Shown: positions 9,251 through 17,787, counted from the stretch's first letter. The stretch: DNA of 39,090 bases from SAR86 cluster bacterium REDSEA-S09_B4 (GCA_001628005.1 LUQU01000040.1:1-39090); one strand, 5' to 3'. The notes: generated by a model from the sequence alone, not told the origin. Numbers and translations: made by a program.

Positions 9251-10651
9251 ATGAAAAGAATTTTATTTTTAGTTCTACTTTTTACAAATTCTTTAGTTGC
9301 TGAACCAAGGTTTGAGTTTAATCAGACAGCTTTAGATGATTATGTCCATTCAGTAGATGAGTCTTATAAGTATGAAGTTATCGAGAGAATCACAGGTGAA
9401 GGTTTTACCACTTATATTGTTGATCTTACCTCGCAGACCTTCTTAACAAATAAAGATATCAATAGGACTAAATGGAAGCATTGGCTCATTATTGTAAGTC
9501 CAGATCAAATAAAACATACAACAGGCATGTTAGTGATAGGAGGAGGGGATAATGATGGGAGTGTTCCGAAAGAACCTGATCAGTTAGCTCTTGAATATGC
9601 TAAAGCGACTAACTCTGTAGTTGCTACCTTAGGTATGGTACCTAACCAACCTTTAACTTTTGTAGGAGAAAACAAACCCCGTTGGGAGGATGCAATTATT
9701 GCTTACTCCTGGGACAAATATTTAACTACAGGAGAAGAAAGATGGCCTCTGCGCATGGCTATGACCAAAAGTGCTGTAGCTGCGATGGATACAATCCAAT
9801 CAGTTCTCTTGGAAGAAGAAGATAAAGAAATTAAAAAATTTGTTGTTACGGGGGCATCTAAAAGAGGTTGGACAACTTGGACCACTGCTGGTGTGGATGA
9901 CAGGGTGGAAGCAATAGTACCTGTTGTAATTGACCTTCTTAATCTTGAACCTTCTTTTATGCATCATTGGAATGTTTACGGTTTTTGGGCTCCCGCAATC
10001 CAAGATTATGTTGATATGGAGATTACTGATTGGTGGGCTTCTGAAGAAATGAGATCTTTAATCAGATTAGTTGATCCATTTAGCATGAAAGAAAGATTCG
10101 AAATGCCTAAATTGTTAGTGAATGCTGCTGGGGATGAATTCTTTCTTCCAACTTCTTCTCAATTTTATTTTGATGAATTACCAGGAGAGAAATATTTGAG
10201 ATATGTTCCTAATGCAAACCACAATGTCTCAGAAGGAACAGATGCTTTAGAAACAATATTGGCTTTCTATGCCAGTATATTAAATGGTGTAGATAGACCT
10301 AAATTTTCGTGGGAATTAAAAAAAGATGGGAGTATTAGAGTTCTTTCAGAGAGTAAAGTTAAAGAAGTCATTATGTGGAGTGCTACCAATCAAAAAGCTA
10401 GAGATTTTAGGAAAGACACTATTGGAAATAGCTGGGAGTCTAAAGTTCTGCAACGAAATGAAGATGGTACTTATTTGGGAAAACCAACAAAACCAAAAAA
10501 AGGCTGGAAAGCGTATTTCATAGAGATGACTTACGAAACTCCATTTGGACTGAATTTAAAATTAACTACACCAGTTAGAGTTATTCCAGATACTCTTCCT
10601 TTTGAATATCAGACACCTAAAAAACCAAAGAAAGGCTTTTTATCGAAATAA
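9251..10651 (+). CDS. PhoPQ-activated pathogenicity-related (PqaA-like) alpha/beta hydrolase, secreted
   Basis: A 466-residue protein matching the PhoPQ-regulated PqaA/AuiA family. Residues 1-17 form a Sec signal peptide (MKRILFLVLLFTNSLVA), so it should be periplasmic or exported. The fold is alpha/beta hydrolase: nucleophile elbow GASKRG with Ser203, probable acid Asp295 in NAAGDEFF and probable base His324 in NANHNVS. Family landmarks include MLVIGGGDNDG near 93-103 and RWPLRMAMTKSAV. The family is named from Salmonella, where it is induced by PhoPQ and linked to antimicrobial-peptide resistance, but the reaction is unknown. It begins 126 bp from the divergent MHS transporter and runs 27 bp before the first GST, so it may be co-transcribed with the GST run. 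Confidence 0.85.
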   Translation: MKRILFLVLLFTNSLVAEPRFEFNQTALDDYVHSVDESYKYEVIERITGEGFTTYIVDLTSQTFLTNKDINRTKWKHWLIIVSPDQIKHTTGMLVIGGGDNDGSVPKEPDQLALEYAKATNSVVATLGMVPNQPLTFVGENKPRWEDAIIAYSWDKYLTTGEERWPLRMAMTKSAVAAMDTIQSVLLEEEDKEIKKFVVTGASKRGWTTWTTAGVDDRVEAIVPVVIDLLNLEPSFMHHWNVYGFWAPAIQDYVDMEITDWWASEEMRSLIRLVDPFSMKERFEMPKLLVNAAGDEFFLPTSSQFYFDELPGEKYLRYVPNANHNVSEGTDALETILAFYASILNGVDRPKFSWELKKDGSIRVLSESKVKEVIMWSATNQKARDFRKDTIGNSWESKVLQRNEDGTYLGKPTKPKKGWKAYFIEMTYETPFGLNLKLTTPVRVIPDTLPFEYQTPKKPKKGFLSK

Positions 10652-10678
10652 TAAATAAAATTAGAATAGGAGATTTAA

Positions 10679-11296
10679 ATGAGTATAAAGATTTATAACT
10701 GCGATGGTTCAAGAGGGGTGCGACCTATTTGGACACTAGAAGAAATGGGGGTTGATTACGAAGTTGAAATGCTGCCTTTCCCACCTCGTGTTTTTAAACC
10801 GGAGTATCTCGAAACTAATATATTAGGAACAATTCCATATCTTGAAGATGGTGATGTCAGGATGACTGAGTCTGTTGGAATGTGTCTGTACTTTGTAGAG
10901 AAATATGGACCAACAGATTTACAAGTCAAGCCAGATGAAGATGACTTTGCAACTTATCTAAATTGGTTAGCTCACTCTGATGCAACATTAACATTTCCGC
11001 AAACTGTAGTACTTAGATATACGATCCAGGAACCGGGAGTAGCAGATGCTGCTGCGGAAGGCTACAGGAGATGGTTTGTTGCCAGGTTAAGACTTTTAGA
11101 AAAAACTTTAGAAGACAGGGAATATCTGTGTAGTAATAGACTAACTATTGCAGATATCTGTGTCAGTTATGCTATTCATTTAGCCGGTTCTCTAGGAATA
11201 GAACAGGCTTTTAAACCAAATATTAAGAGATGGACAGACATGCTTTTTGAGCGTGAAGGCTATAAGAAATCATTGTCTTATAAATACGAAGAGTAA
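10679..11296 (+). CDS. Glutathione S-transferase family protein
   Basis: A 205-residue cytosolic GST. The N-terminal thioredoxin fold has NCDGSRGVR near the active site (Ser11/Arg12 in the bacterial GST position), cis-Pro53 in GTIPYLEDG and the glutathione-binding Glu64-Ser65 pair in MTESVG. The all-helical C-terminal domain carries the N-capping motif RLTIADICVSY. The ATG follows AGGAG by 7 bases. Its stop codon abuts the TTG of the next GST gene, so the two are translationally linked. It belongs to a plus-strand group of detoxification or catabolic genes to 16114. The substrate is unknown. Confidence 0.88.
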   Translation: MSIKIYNCDGSRGVRPIWTLEEMGVDYEVEMLPFPPRVFKPEYLETNILGTIPYLEDGDVRMTESVGMCLYFVEKYGPTDLQVKPDEDDFATYLNWLAHSDATLTFPQTVVLRYTIQEPGVADAAAEGYRRWFVARLRLLEKTLEDREYLCSNRLTIADICVSYAIHLAGSLGIEQAFKPNIKRWTDMLFEREGYKKSLSYKYEE

Positions 11297-12079
11297 TTGG
11301 AAAAAGTTTTAAAGATATTTTCTTATTTACCTAACCCGCGGGTATGGAAAGCAGTAATTGCTGGAAATATTTGTGAAGTAAGTGTTGAAGTCATAGGCGA
11401 TAAGCCTAAGCAATTAGGAAAATGGCTTTGGGATTCAAATCCTCGAGAATTGGAGGAACAGGAGATGAGTGAGAACAGCCCTCATTTCAGAGTTGGTAAA
11501 AGAGGATTTTCGGGTGCTCTCTATAAAACCGATGATTTTCTTAAAGCACATCCTTTCGGGACTGTACCCGCGGCTTTTAGTCCAGAAGGTAACATAGGGG
11601 TGTTTGAATCAAACAGCATATTACGTGCGGTAGCTAGGGCAGGAAACCATTCAACTTTATACGGAAGTAATAACTATGAAGCTTCCAGAATTGATAGCTA
11701 TCTAGATGCCGGTCTAGTGTTTGCCAGAGAGGCCCAGGTTTACCTGCTTGAAATAGAAACTTTAACTAAGGAAGGGTATAAAAGAATGGCTGCAGCTTAC
11801 GAGTTTTATGTGTCTGGACTAGAAGAGTCTTTATCTAATAACTCGTATATCGCTGGAAAGGATTTAACCATTGCTGATATTTCATTCGTGTGTGATTTCG
11901 CTCAATTTCTTAGAGAAGGTCATTACGAAGAAATTTTAAAAAATAAAGGGCTGGATTTAATATCTAAAAATGGTCCCAAGAATAATCCTAAAGTATATAG
12001 CCATCTTTTAGACCTTAGTGGTCGAGAGGAATTTTCTTCTGTAATGGGGACTTATTTAGATTGGTACAAAAAAGAGTAA
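11297..12079 (+). CDS. Glutathione S-transferase-like protein with N-domain insertion
   Basis: A 260-residue GST-fold protein starting with TTG directly after the TAA of the upstream GST gene. The thioredoxin-like half keeps cis-Pro91 in HPFGTVPA and the glutathione-binding Glu104-Ser105 in VFESNSI. The helical half has KDLTIADISF. About 45 extra residues (roughly 34-82, including GKWLWDSNPRELEEQ) lie between the first strand-helix unit and the cis-Pro region, making it longer than usual. The zero-base junction implies coupled translation with the first GST, and the two might form a heterodimer; that is inference. Confidence 0.78.
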   Translation: MEKVLKIFSYLPNPRVWKAVIAGNICEVSVEVIGDKPKQLGKWLWDSNPRELEEQEMSENSPHFRVGKRGFSGALYKTDDFLKAHPFGTVPAAFSPEGNIGVFESNSILRAVARAGNHSTLYGSNNYEASRIDSYLDAGLVFAREAQVYLLEIETLTKEGYKRMAAAYEFYVSGLEESLSNNSYIAGKDLTIADISFVCDFAQFLREGHYEEILKNKGLDLISKNGPKNNPKVYSHLLDLSGREEFSSVMGTYLDWYKKE

Positions 12080-12109
12080 GGTAGAATAGAGTTAAATAAT
12101 AATATTACT

Positions 12110-12424
12110 GTGAAATCTTTCTTAATATTTTTCGCGTATGTCTGTATTTGGACAACGCCTTTCCAATTAATCTTTTTTTTGTGGGGCTTGGCAGTAGTAT
12201 TTAACTCAGAAGCTACAGTTATCTCTCTAACCAATGAACTTTTCTTGAGCGAGAAGTTACCCTGGTTTTATTCTTGGATAAGACCTTTTAGCTACTTTAT
12301 TTTTCCTGATGTTTTAGCCAGTTGGATTTGGTCAATACCTTTTACTATTCATGTTTTTTTAAAGGGATTTTTTAGCACTTGGTTGGGGTTATGGTTACTA
12401 CCTATTGCCAAAAAAATGCCTTAA
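12110..12424 (+). CDS. Small membrane protein of unknown function
   Basis: A 104-residue very hydrophobic protein with a GTG start. About three membrane segments can be seen: residues 2-31, a weaker one around 55-72, and 74-98 including SWIWSIPFTIHVFLKGFF. I recognise no family. It lies 30 bp after the GST pair and 33 bp before another small gene, all on the same strand, which supports it being a real member of the run. No clear Shine-Dalgarno sequence precedes the GTG. A 60-codon frame on the opposite strand here lacks support and is taken as a shadow. Confidence 0.5.
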   Translation: MKSFLIFFAYVCIWTTPFQLIFFLWGLAVVFNSEATVISLTNELFLSEKLPWFYSWIRPFSYFIFPDVLASWIWSIPFTIHVFLKGFFSTWLGLWLLPIAKKMP

Positions 12425-12457
12425 TCGTCTAGATGTAAGCTAATTTATTACTTAAAT

Positions 12458-12658
12458 ATGATTTGTATAGAGACTAAAATACCTAAAGAAATCAACGAGA
12501 TAAATGATGAACTAAAAGCAATATATCACAGTAGTGATTGTATCTGTATCTGGGTCTTCGAAACTCGAGAAGACAGAAATAGATTTATGGATGAAACTGT
12601 TGGTATGATGAAAGAAGAAAGAGAAGCGGTTTTTGAAGCTAATTATCAAAAAGATTAA
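12458..12658 (+). CDS. Short hypothetical protein
   Basis: A 66-residue acidic protein. The middle has a hydrophobic strand with two cysteines (SSDCICIWVFE), followed by a charged helix-like stretch (REDRNRFMDETVGMMKEE). The pattern of a strand followed by an Arg/Asp/Glu-rich helix suggests a small alpha/beta fold, but I recognise no family. It sits between the small membrane protein and the VOC gene, only 10 bp before the latter, which supports it being expressed. No strong ribosome site is seen before the ATG. Confidence 0.5.
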   Translation: MICIETKIPKEINEINDELKAIYHSSDCICIWVFETREDRNRFMDETVGMMKEEREAVFEANYQKD

Positions 12659-12668
12659 AGAATAATAA

Positions 12669-13427
12669 ATGTGGTTAAGACTTAGACAGATTTGCTTGGT
12701 AGCTAGAGAGTTGAAACCTGTAGAAGAACAGTTAAACAAAGTTCTTGGTATTAATGTTTGTTTTAGAGATCCAGGGGTAGCTTTCTTTGGTCTTGAGAAT
12801 GCATTATTTCCTATAGGCAATCAATTTTTGGAAGTAGTGGCTCCTGTTGAAGAGAACACAGCAGGTGGTCGTTATTTAGATCGTAGAGGTGGGGATGGTG
12901 GTTATATGGTTATAACTCAATGTGATAATCATGCTCCTCGAAAAGCAAGGGTCGAAGAACTAGGGGTAAGGATCGCCCATCAATTTGATAATGAACATTT
13001 TCTCAACATGCAGCTTCACCCCAAAGACACTGGTGCCACTTTCTTTGAAATTGATGAACAGTTAGGAGAGGAAGCTCATGACATTGACGGACCTTGGACA
13101 CCCGCAGGGCCTGATTGGCAGAGAGCAAAGAATACTAAATTAGTAGATGGAATTAGAGCAGCGGAATTACAATGCGATAATCCTGAAGATGTAGCCAATA
13201 GATGGAGTGATATAGCAGAGATTCCTTTAGCCAATGAACTCACTATGGAATTGGATAATGCATCTTTAAGATTTGTTGACTGCACTGATGGTCGACCAGA
13301 AGGTCTTGGTGGCCTAGATTTGTCGGCACCAGGAAAAGAAGAAATATTAGAGCTTGCCGATAGTCTTGATTTAAGGACCGGGGATTCGCAAGTTAATATA
13401 TGTGGAACGAGATTCAATCTTTTATAA
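12669..13427 (+). CDS. VOC-superfamily glyoxalase-like protein
   Basis: A 252-residue protein of the vicinal-oxygen-chelate type with a glyoxalase-like domain. The N-terminal half has beta-alpha-beta features: LRQICLVARELKPVEEQLN, GVAFFGLENALFPIG and the characteristic QFLEVVAPVEENTAGGRYL. The second half repeats the pattern more weakly (VDGIRAAELQCDNPEDVANRW), as in two-module VOC proteins. Such proteins bind a divalent metal and include dioxygenases, glyoxalases and isomerases; the exact reaction cannot be assigned. The stop is 10 bp before the next GST start. Its position among GSTs and an SDR fits a glutathione- or aromatic-related pathway, which is inference. Confidence 0.75.
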   Translation: MWLRLRQICLVARELKPVEEQLNKVLGINVCFRDPGVAFFGLENALFPIGNQFLEVVAPVEENTAGGRYLDRRGGDGGYMVITQCDNHAPRKARVEELGVRIAHQFDNEHFLNMQLHPKDTGATFFEIDEQLGEEAHDIDGPWTPAGPDWQRAKNTKLVDGIRAAELQCDNPEDVANRWSDIAEIPLANELTMELDNASLRFVDCTDGRPEGLGGLDLSAPGKEEILELADSLDLRTGDSQVNICGTRFNLL

Positions 13428-13432
13428 AGGAG
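13426..13432 (+). promoter_or_regulatory. Ribosome-binding site fixing the third GST start
   Basis: AAAGGAG overlaps the stop codon of the VOC gene and sits 5 bases before ATG 13438. It shows that the longer GTG frame is not used. Confidence 0.65.
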
Positions 13433-13437
13433 AAAAT

Positions 13438-14049
13438 ATGTTAAAACTTCATTTTGCACCAAACTCAAGAGCAGGAAGGATTGTTTGGCTTTTAGAAGAG
13501 CTGGAATTGCCTTATGAGATCAATAAAATGGCTTTCCACCCCAAGGATTTAAAATCGGATGAACACAGGGAAAGGCATCCGTTAGGCCGTGTACCTGTTT
13601 TAGATGATGGAGATATAAGAATCTATGAATCTGGAGCTATAGTAGAGTATGTTCTAGAGCGCCATAAGAATGGTGGCCTTAAGCCTGCGGTAGATTCTTC
13701 AGACTATCCTGACTATCTCCAGTGGTTTCATTATTGTGAGGGTATGGTTATGCCCCCTATAAATACCATCATTGTTCAAACTATTTTACTTCCACCCGAA
13801 AGACAAGACGAGACGGTTCTCGGACAGGCACAAAGGTTGCTTGCTAAGTCTTTAGCTCCAGTTAATGAAGCTTTAGAAGGTAAAGATTATTTGATAGGAG
13901 ATTTTTCCGCGGCAGATATTATGTTGGGTCACTCATGTTTTATGAGTAATCGGTTAGGTTGTGTAGCTGAAGAAATGACTAATTTAAAAAGCTATGTTCA
14001 AAGAATTACTGAAAGACCTGCTTTTAAAACTGCAATTGAGATGCAATAG
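13438..14049 (+). CDS. Glutathione S-transferase family protein
   Basis: A 203-residue cytosolic GST with Ser10/Arg11 (APNSRAGRI) in the active-site region, cis-Pro53 (GRVPVLDDG), Glu64-Ser65 (YESGAI) and the C-domain cap GDFSAADIML. The frame is open to GTG 13402 inside the VOC gene, but ATG 13438 is the likely start. AAAGGAG lies 5 bases before it, and the resulting MLKLHFAPNS is a standard GST N terminus. This is the third GST of the run. Its immediate neighbours are the VOC protein and an SDR. Confidence 0.87.
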   Translation: MLKLHFAPNSRAGRIVWLLEELELPYEINKMAFHPKDLKSDEHRERHPLGRVPVLDDGDIRIYESGAIVEYVLERHKNGGLKPAVDSSDYPDYLQWFHYCEGMVMPPINTIIVQTILLPPERQDETVLGQAQRLLAKSLAPVNEALEGKDYLIGDFSAADIMLGHSCFMSNRLGCVAEEMTNLKSYVQRITERPAFKTAIEMQ

Positions 14050-14073
14050 CTTATTGTAAGGAGAATTAAGCAG

Positions 14074-14859
14074 ATGATTGATTTAAGTTTAGAAGGAAAG
14101 AAAGCAGTAGTCACAGGCGCTAGCTTAGGAATAGGAGCTGCAGTAGTAAAGATGTTAGCCGATCAAGGAGCATCAGTAACCTTTTGTGCTAGAACAAAAG
14201 ATTCTGTTGAAGAACTATCAAAATATAAGACTAAAGGGAAGGGAACCGTTAAGGGATTAACAGCTGATATGGGTGAAGAAAACTCAACAAACGAGTTTAT
14301 AGAAACTGTTCAGTCAGCAGGGCCAACTGACATATTGATTAATAATGTGGGTGCATCGCCTTCAAGAAATTTCCTCTACATGACCGATGATGATTGGAGA
14401 TCATTACACGAGTTGAATTTATTATCGGCTGTTCGTTGTACCAGAGCTTTCTTACCACACATGAGAGAACAGAAATGGGGTAGAGTTGTTATGGTTTCCA
14501 GTTCGGCAGGTAAATACCCTAATGCAGCACTCATTGACTATGGAGCCACCAAAGCAGCAATGATTTCTATTAGTAAGTCATTAGCGAAGAAGTATGGTGC
14601 AGATGGGGTGTTAATTAATTCGGTTTTGCCTGGACTTATTCACACTGCCATGTGGGAAAGAGCCGCCAATGAAATAGCTGAGGCGGTTGGAAGTACAGCT
14701 GAATCGGTTATAGAAAATAATGGCAAAGGAGTTCCAGTTGGTAGATATGGAACTTCTGAAGAAGTGGCGTCTTTAATTGTATTCTTGTGTTCTAATGCAG
14801 CTTCTTACGTAAGTGGTACCTCCATTGAAGTTGATGGAGGACAAGCTGCGCATATATAA
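14074..14859 (+). CDS. SDR family oxidoreductase
   Basis: A 261-residue classical short-chain dehydrogenase/reductase. The Rossmann motif TGASLGIG lies at 14-21 and NNVG at 90-93. The catalytic tetrad is Asn115, Ser143, Tyr156 and Lys160 (YGATK), and the C terminus has the usual SYVSGTSIEVDGG. Arg40 after the second strand (FCARTKD) favours NADP(H). It is a cytoplasmic oxidoreductase acting on an alcohol or carbonyl; FabG-like chemistry is possible but no other fab genes are present. The ATG follows TAAGGAG. It lies between the third GST and an LLM flavin oxidoreductase. Confidence 0.9.
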   Translation: MIDLSLEGKKAVVTGASLGIGAAVVKMLADQGASVTFCARTKDSVEELSKYKTKGKGTVKGLTADMGEENSTNEFIETVQSAGPTDILINNVGASPSRNFLYMTDDDWRSLHELNLLSAVRCTRAFLPHMREQKWGRVVMVSSSAGKYPNAALIDYGATKAAMISISKSLAKKYGADGVLINSVLPGLIHTAMWERAANEIAEAVGSTAESVIENNGKGVPVGRYGTSEEVASLIVFLCSNAASYVSGTSIEVDGGQAAHI

Positions 14860-14883
14860 AATTTTATTGTCTTAAGGATTAGT

Positions 14884-15753
14884 ATGAAATTAGGAAGATT
14901 AGGAGTTTGGTATTTTTTTGATGCAATGTCGTCTTCTGAAGCGGCTACTACTGCTCAGAAGATAGAATCACTGGGTTATTCAACATTATGGATTCCAGAG
15001 ACCACAGGGAAAAACCCTATGGTTTTAAGTTCTTGGCTTCTTTCAAATACGAAAGAACTCAATGTTGCAACAGGGATTGCAAATATTTATCACCGAGAAC
15101 CGGGTGTTACTTTGGCTGCTCAAAAATCTCTCTGTGAGCAATCGAATAACCGTTTCTTGTTGGGATTAGGAGTTTCACATAAGCCTCTGGTAGAGGGAGT
15201 AAGAGGATTAAATTATGGACCTCCAGTAAAGACGATGAGAGGTTATTTAGAAGGTATGAAAGCGTCACCTTATACAGCTCTGTCACATGAAGAAGAACCC
15301 CCAACGGTTATAGCTGCGCTTGGCCCAAAAATGTTGGAACTGGCTGCTGAGATGACACAAGGGGCACACCCTTACTTTACTTCTCCTGAACACACTGCCA
15401 TGGCTAGAGAAAAGTTAGGAAAAGACTCTTGGCTTTGTGTTGAACAGAAAGTAGTTTTGGAAAAAGACCCAACCAAGGCTAGAGAAGCAGCAAGACAAGT
15501 TTCTACAATCTATCAAGGTTTGCCTAACTACAGGAATAATTGGATTCGAATGGGACTAAGCGAGGAAGATATAGATTCATTAAATGACAAGTTCATTGAT
15601 ACAACATTTGCTTGGGGCACAGCAACAGCTATTCAAGAAAGAATAAGTGCCCATTTTGATGCTGGAGCTGATCATGTTTGTATACAGCCTGTGAATGCCA
15701 GCGGTCAAATGTCCGATTTAGATTGGGATTGCTTAGAAGCTCTAGCCAGTTAA
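14884..15753 (+). CDS. LLM-class (luciferase-like) flavin oxidoreductase
   Basis: A 289-residue TIM-barrel protein of the bacterial luciferase-like superfamily. It resembles the subgroup usually annotated as TIGR03620-type F420-dependent oxidoreductases. Markers are KLGRLGVWYF at the N terminus, IESLGYSTLWIPE, ELNVATGIANIYHREP and RFLLGLGVSHKPLVEG. No F420-biosynthesis gene is in the window, and members can use FMN/FMNH2 instead, so the cofactor is open. AAGGA precedes the ATG. It lies 24 bp after the SDR and 7 bp before the GFA gene. A second, different LLM protein is at 35563-36573. Confidence 0.82.
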   Translation: MKLGRLGVWYFFDAMSSSEAATTAQKIESLGYSTLWIPETTGKNPMVLSSWLLSNTKELNVATGIANIYHREPGVTLAAQKSLCEQSNNRFLLGLGVSHKPLVEGVRGLNYGPPVKTMRGYLEGMKASPYTALSHEEEPPTVIAALGPKMLELAAEMTQGAHPYFTSPEHTAMAREKLGKDSWLCVEQKVVLEKDPTKAREAARQVSTIYQGLPNYRNNWIRMGLSEEDIDSLNDKFIDTTFAWGTATAIQERISAHFDAGADHVCIQPVNASGQMSDLDWDCLEALAS

Positions 15754-15760
15754 TTCTTAA

Positions 15761-16114
15761 ATGAAGGGGTCTTGTCATTGTGGAAAAGTAGTATTCCTCA
15801 TTGAAGTTAATGAAGAGGATATTCTTAAACATATTTATAGATGCGATTGCTCTTTGTGTATTAAAAAAGGCATCATTATGAAACCTCTTCCTAAAGAAAA
15901 GTTCTCTCTTATTCAGGGTAAAGAGTTTTTAAATTCTTATAAATGGAATAAAAAAATAGCCGAACACTTCTTTTGTAATATTTGTGGTGTTTACACTCAT
16001 CATCAAAGAAGAAGGGACCCTGATCAGTATTCAGTTAACCTAGGCTGTTTGGAAGGAGTTAAGGCACCTGAAGAAAAGCATATTGACTGGGTAGACGGCT
16101 CTAGCCATTCCTAA
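15761..16114 (+). CDS. GFA/CENP-V family zinc protein
   Basis: A 117-residue protein of the GFA (glutathione-dependent formaldehyde-activating enzyme/CENP-V) family. The zinc-binding cysteines are all present: Cys5 and Cys7 (GSCHCGKV), Cys28, Cys30 and Cys33 (RCDCSLC), and Cys72 and Cys75 (FCNICGV). Founding members catalyse S-hydroxymethylglutathione formation, but most have unproven functions. It starts 7 bp after the LLM gene with no clear ribosome site, suggesting translational coupling. It is the last gene of the plus-strand run before the convergent pxpC and adds to the glutathione theme. Confidence 0.87.
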   Translation: MKGSCHCGKVVFLIEVNEEDILKHIYRCDCSLCIKKGIIMKPLPKEKFSLIQGKEFLNSYKWNKKIAEHFFCNICGVYTHHQRRRDPDQYSVNLGCLEGVKAPEEKHIDWVDGSSHS

Positions 16115-16161
16115 AAATTCTTAAGTTGCATTTAATGGCAAAGCTCTTTTTGGCTTTAACT

Positions 16162-17091
16162 TTATTGTAAATAATTGAATAAAGAATTTTGTTTCATCAA
16201 TTCCTTACGTGCTTGATCGACGGATATCTTCTCAAAAGAAACGGTATCATTGGGTCTGAGCTGACCAATGAGATGCAGATCTGTGGCAGCTATTTGTAAT
16301 ATTCTAGGATAACCCCCAAGAGTTTGAGAGTCACATCCCAAGACTATTGGTAATCCATTCTCAGGGCACTGAATAGTTCCTGGAGCCATGGGACAGCTGA
16401 CCATTTGAATGTTATCTGATATATCAACTTTTACCCCTATAAGTCTATTACCCATTCTGTTCGAATCGTTTGATACTTTAAAAATCGAAGAGAAAATAAT
16501 TTCCCTTGATGTCTCTTTAATTAAATTAAACTCAGGACCTTTAATTACTCGTATATTCCATTCATTTTCGAAGCCTATACTTAAATTAACATCTACTTCT
16601 GTAAGAGAGTTAGTTTCTGATTTACAAGGCCTAGTATTAATTACAGAACCTTCTTTTAATGGAAGGCCTTCAATCCCTCCTAACTTAGCTGGTAAATAGG
16701 TTGAAGCACTACCTAAGAAGTCTTCAGATAAGATATCTTCTGAAAAAGCTATATAAGATCTACATCCTTTCGAACAGTTATCCATTGAAAGGATATCTTT
16801 AGGCTCCACTTCAATAACTTGATTCATCCCTACTTCTTTATTATTAATCTTAGGATTCATGTCTGCTCCTGTGATAGTCACGGAGTAGGGTGAAGAGAAT
16901 TTAAGGGTAGGTCCGGTCAAGGTACATTCTAGGACAGGGGAATTAAAAGGTTTACCTAAGATAAAGTTAGCTAATTTTAACGAGATCTTATCTGCTCCTC
17001 CTGATTCAGGAACACCCATATGGCGCCAACCAACTCTACCTAAGTCTTGAATAGTAGTTTGTAACCCTGATGAAATTATCTCAATACCCAT
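16162..17091 (-). CDS. pxpC: 5-oxoprolinase subunit C (PxpC/KipA)
   Basis: A 309-residue protein of the biotin-dependent carboxyltransferase-like/KipA family. Diagnostic motifs are TTIQDLGRVGW (12-22) and GVPESGGADKIS (26-37), then SVTITGADM and the C-terminal LPIVLGCDSQTLGGYPRI. With PxpA and PxpB it forms the ATP-dependent bacterial 5-oxoprolinase, which opens 5-oxo-L-proline to glutamate. It is the last gene of the minus-strand operon, 6 bp after pxpB. The order pxpA-pxpB-pxpC is the standard one, which makes the assignment firm. Confidence 0.92.
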   Translation of the reverse strand: MGIEIISSGLQTTIQDLGRVGWRHMGVPESGGADKISLKLANFILGKPFNSPVLECTLTGPTLKFSSPYSVTITGADMNPKINNKEVGMNQVIEVEPKDILSMDNCSKGCRSYIAFSEDILSEDFLGSASTYLPAKLGGIEGLPLKEGSVINTRPCKSETNSLTEVDVNLSIGFENEWNIRVIKGPEFNLIKETSREIIFSSIFKVSNDSNRMGNRLIGVKVDISDNIQMVSCPMAPGTIQCPENGLPIVLGCDSQTLGGYPRILQIAATDLHLIGQLRPNDTVSFEKISVDQARKELMKQNSLFNYLQ

Positions 17092-17097
17092 AAAATA

Positions 17098-17787
17098 TTA
17101 TTTGTTAAAACTTTCAAATTCTTTTTTTGTAATTGGTTCAAATTTAACTCGCATGTCTTGTTTTATTAAGAAAGGATTTTCTTTATTTTCATCAAATAGT
17201 TTTATCGGTGTCCTGCCTACGATGTTCCAACCTCCAGGTCCACCAAAAGGATAAATGCCTGTTCTATTTTCTGCTATGCCAACTGATCCAGGTAAAATAT
17301 TAATTCTAGGTTTAGATAGTCTGGGGATTCTTAACTTTTCGTCTAAATCTCCGAGATAAGCAAAACCCGGATTGAATCCAATCATCTTAACTTCGTATTC
17401 AATATTTGAGTGGAGATTAATTAATTCTTCGATAGTAATGGACTTAGTTTTTGTAATCTGCTCTATATCCAGTCCAAATTCATCTGAATAGTAAACAGGA
17501 ACCCGTAGAAGTGGTTTTGTTTTGGATTCAGCTTTAAAGTCGAACTCCTTAACTTGACTTAGGATTAATTCTTTGGCTTTTGAGTCTGTTATATTTAAAT
17601 AATCGTATTTAACAGCTATAGATTTCTCCGCTGCTACTACCTCTACCCAATCTAGCTTTTTCCTTAGGTACGTAGAAAGAGAGAGAAAAAAAGAAGAGAA
17701 GTTTAGATGCTCAGGTGCTTGATCTAGTTCTACTAATAGTAAGTCTTCTGAAAAATCAGAAATATTAAATCGATAAACATTACTCAA
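17098..17787 (-). CDS. pxpB: 5-oxoprolinase subunit B (PxpB/KipI)
   Basis: A 229-residue KipI-type protein. Conserved motifs are GFNPGFAYLGDLD (137-149), the PRINILPGSVGIA region and GGPGGWNIVGRTP (182-194). It is the second subunit of ATP-dependent 5-oxoprolinase; the Bacillus homologue was first described as a histidine-kinase inhibitor. The start is TTG, overlapping the TGA of pxpA in the four bases TTGA, so translation is coupled. The N-terminal half is less conserved, as usual. Confidence 0.92.
   Translation of the reverse strand: MSNVYRFNISDFSEDLLLVELDQAPEHLNFSSFFLSLSTYLRKKLDWVEVVAAEKSIAVKYDYLNITDSKAKELILSQVKEFDFKAESKTKPLLRVPVYYSDEFGLDIEQITKTKSITIEELINLHSNIEYEVKMIGFNPGFAYLGDLDEKLRIPRLSKPRINILPGSVGIAENRTGIYPFGGPGGWNIVGRTPIKLFDENKENPFLIKQDMRVKFEPITKKEFESFNK

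Noticed and set aside
12052-12234. 60-codon minus-strand frame opposite the small membrane protein
   Set aside because: It overlaps two same-strand genes on the opposite strand, has no ribosome site and no recognisable domain.
16104-16157. Weak inverted repeats GCCATT/AATGGC and AAAGC/GCTTT between GFA and pxpC genes
   Set aside because: Short stems with a long loop or no following T run. They may help end transcripts but cannot be supported as a terminator.
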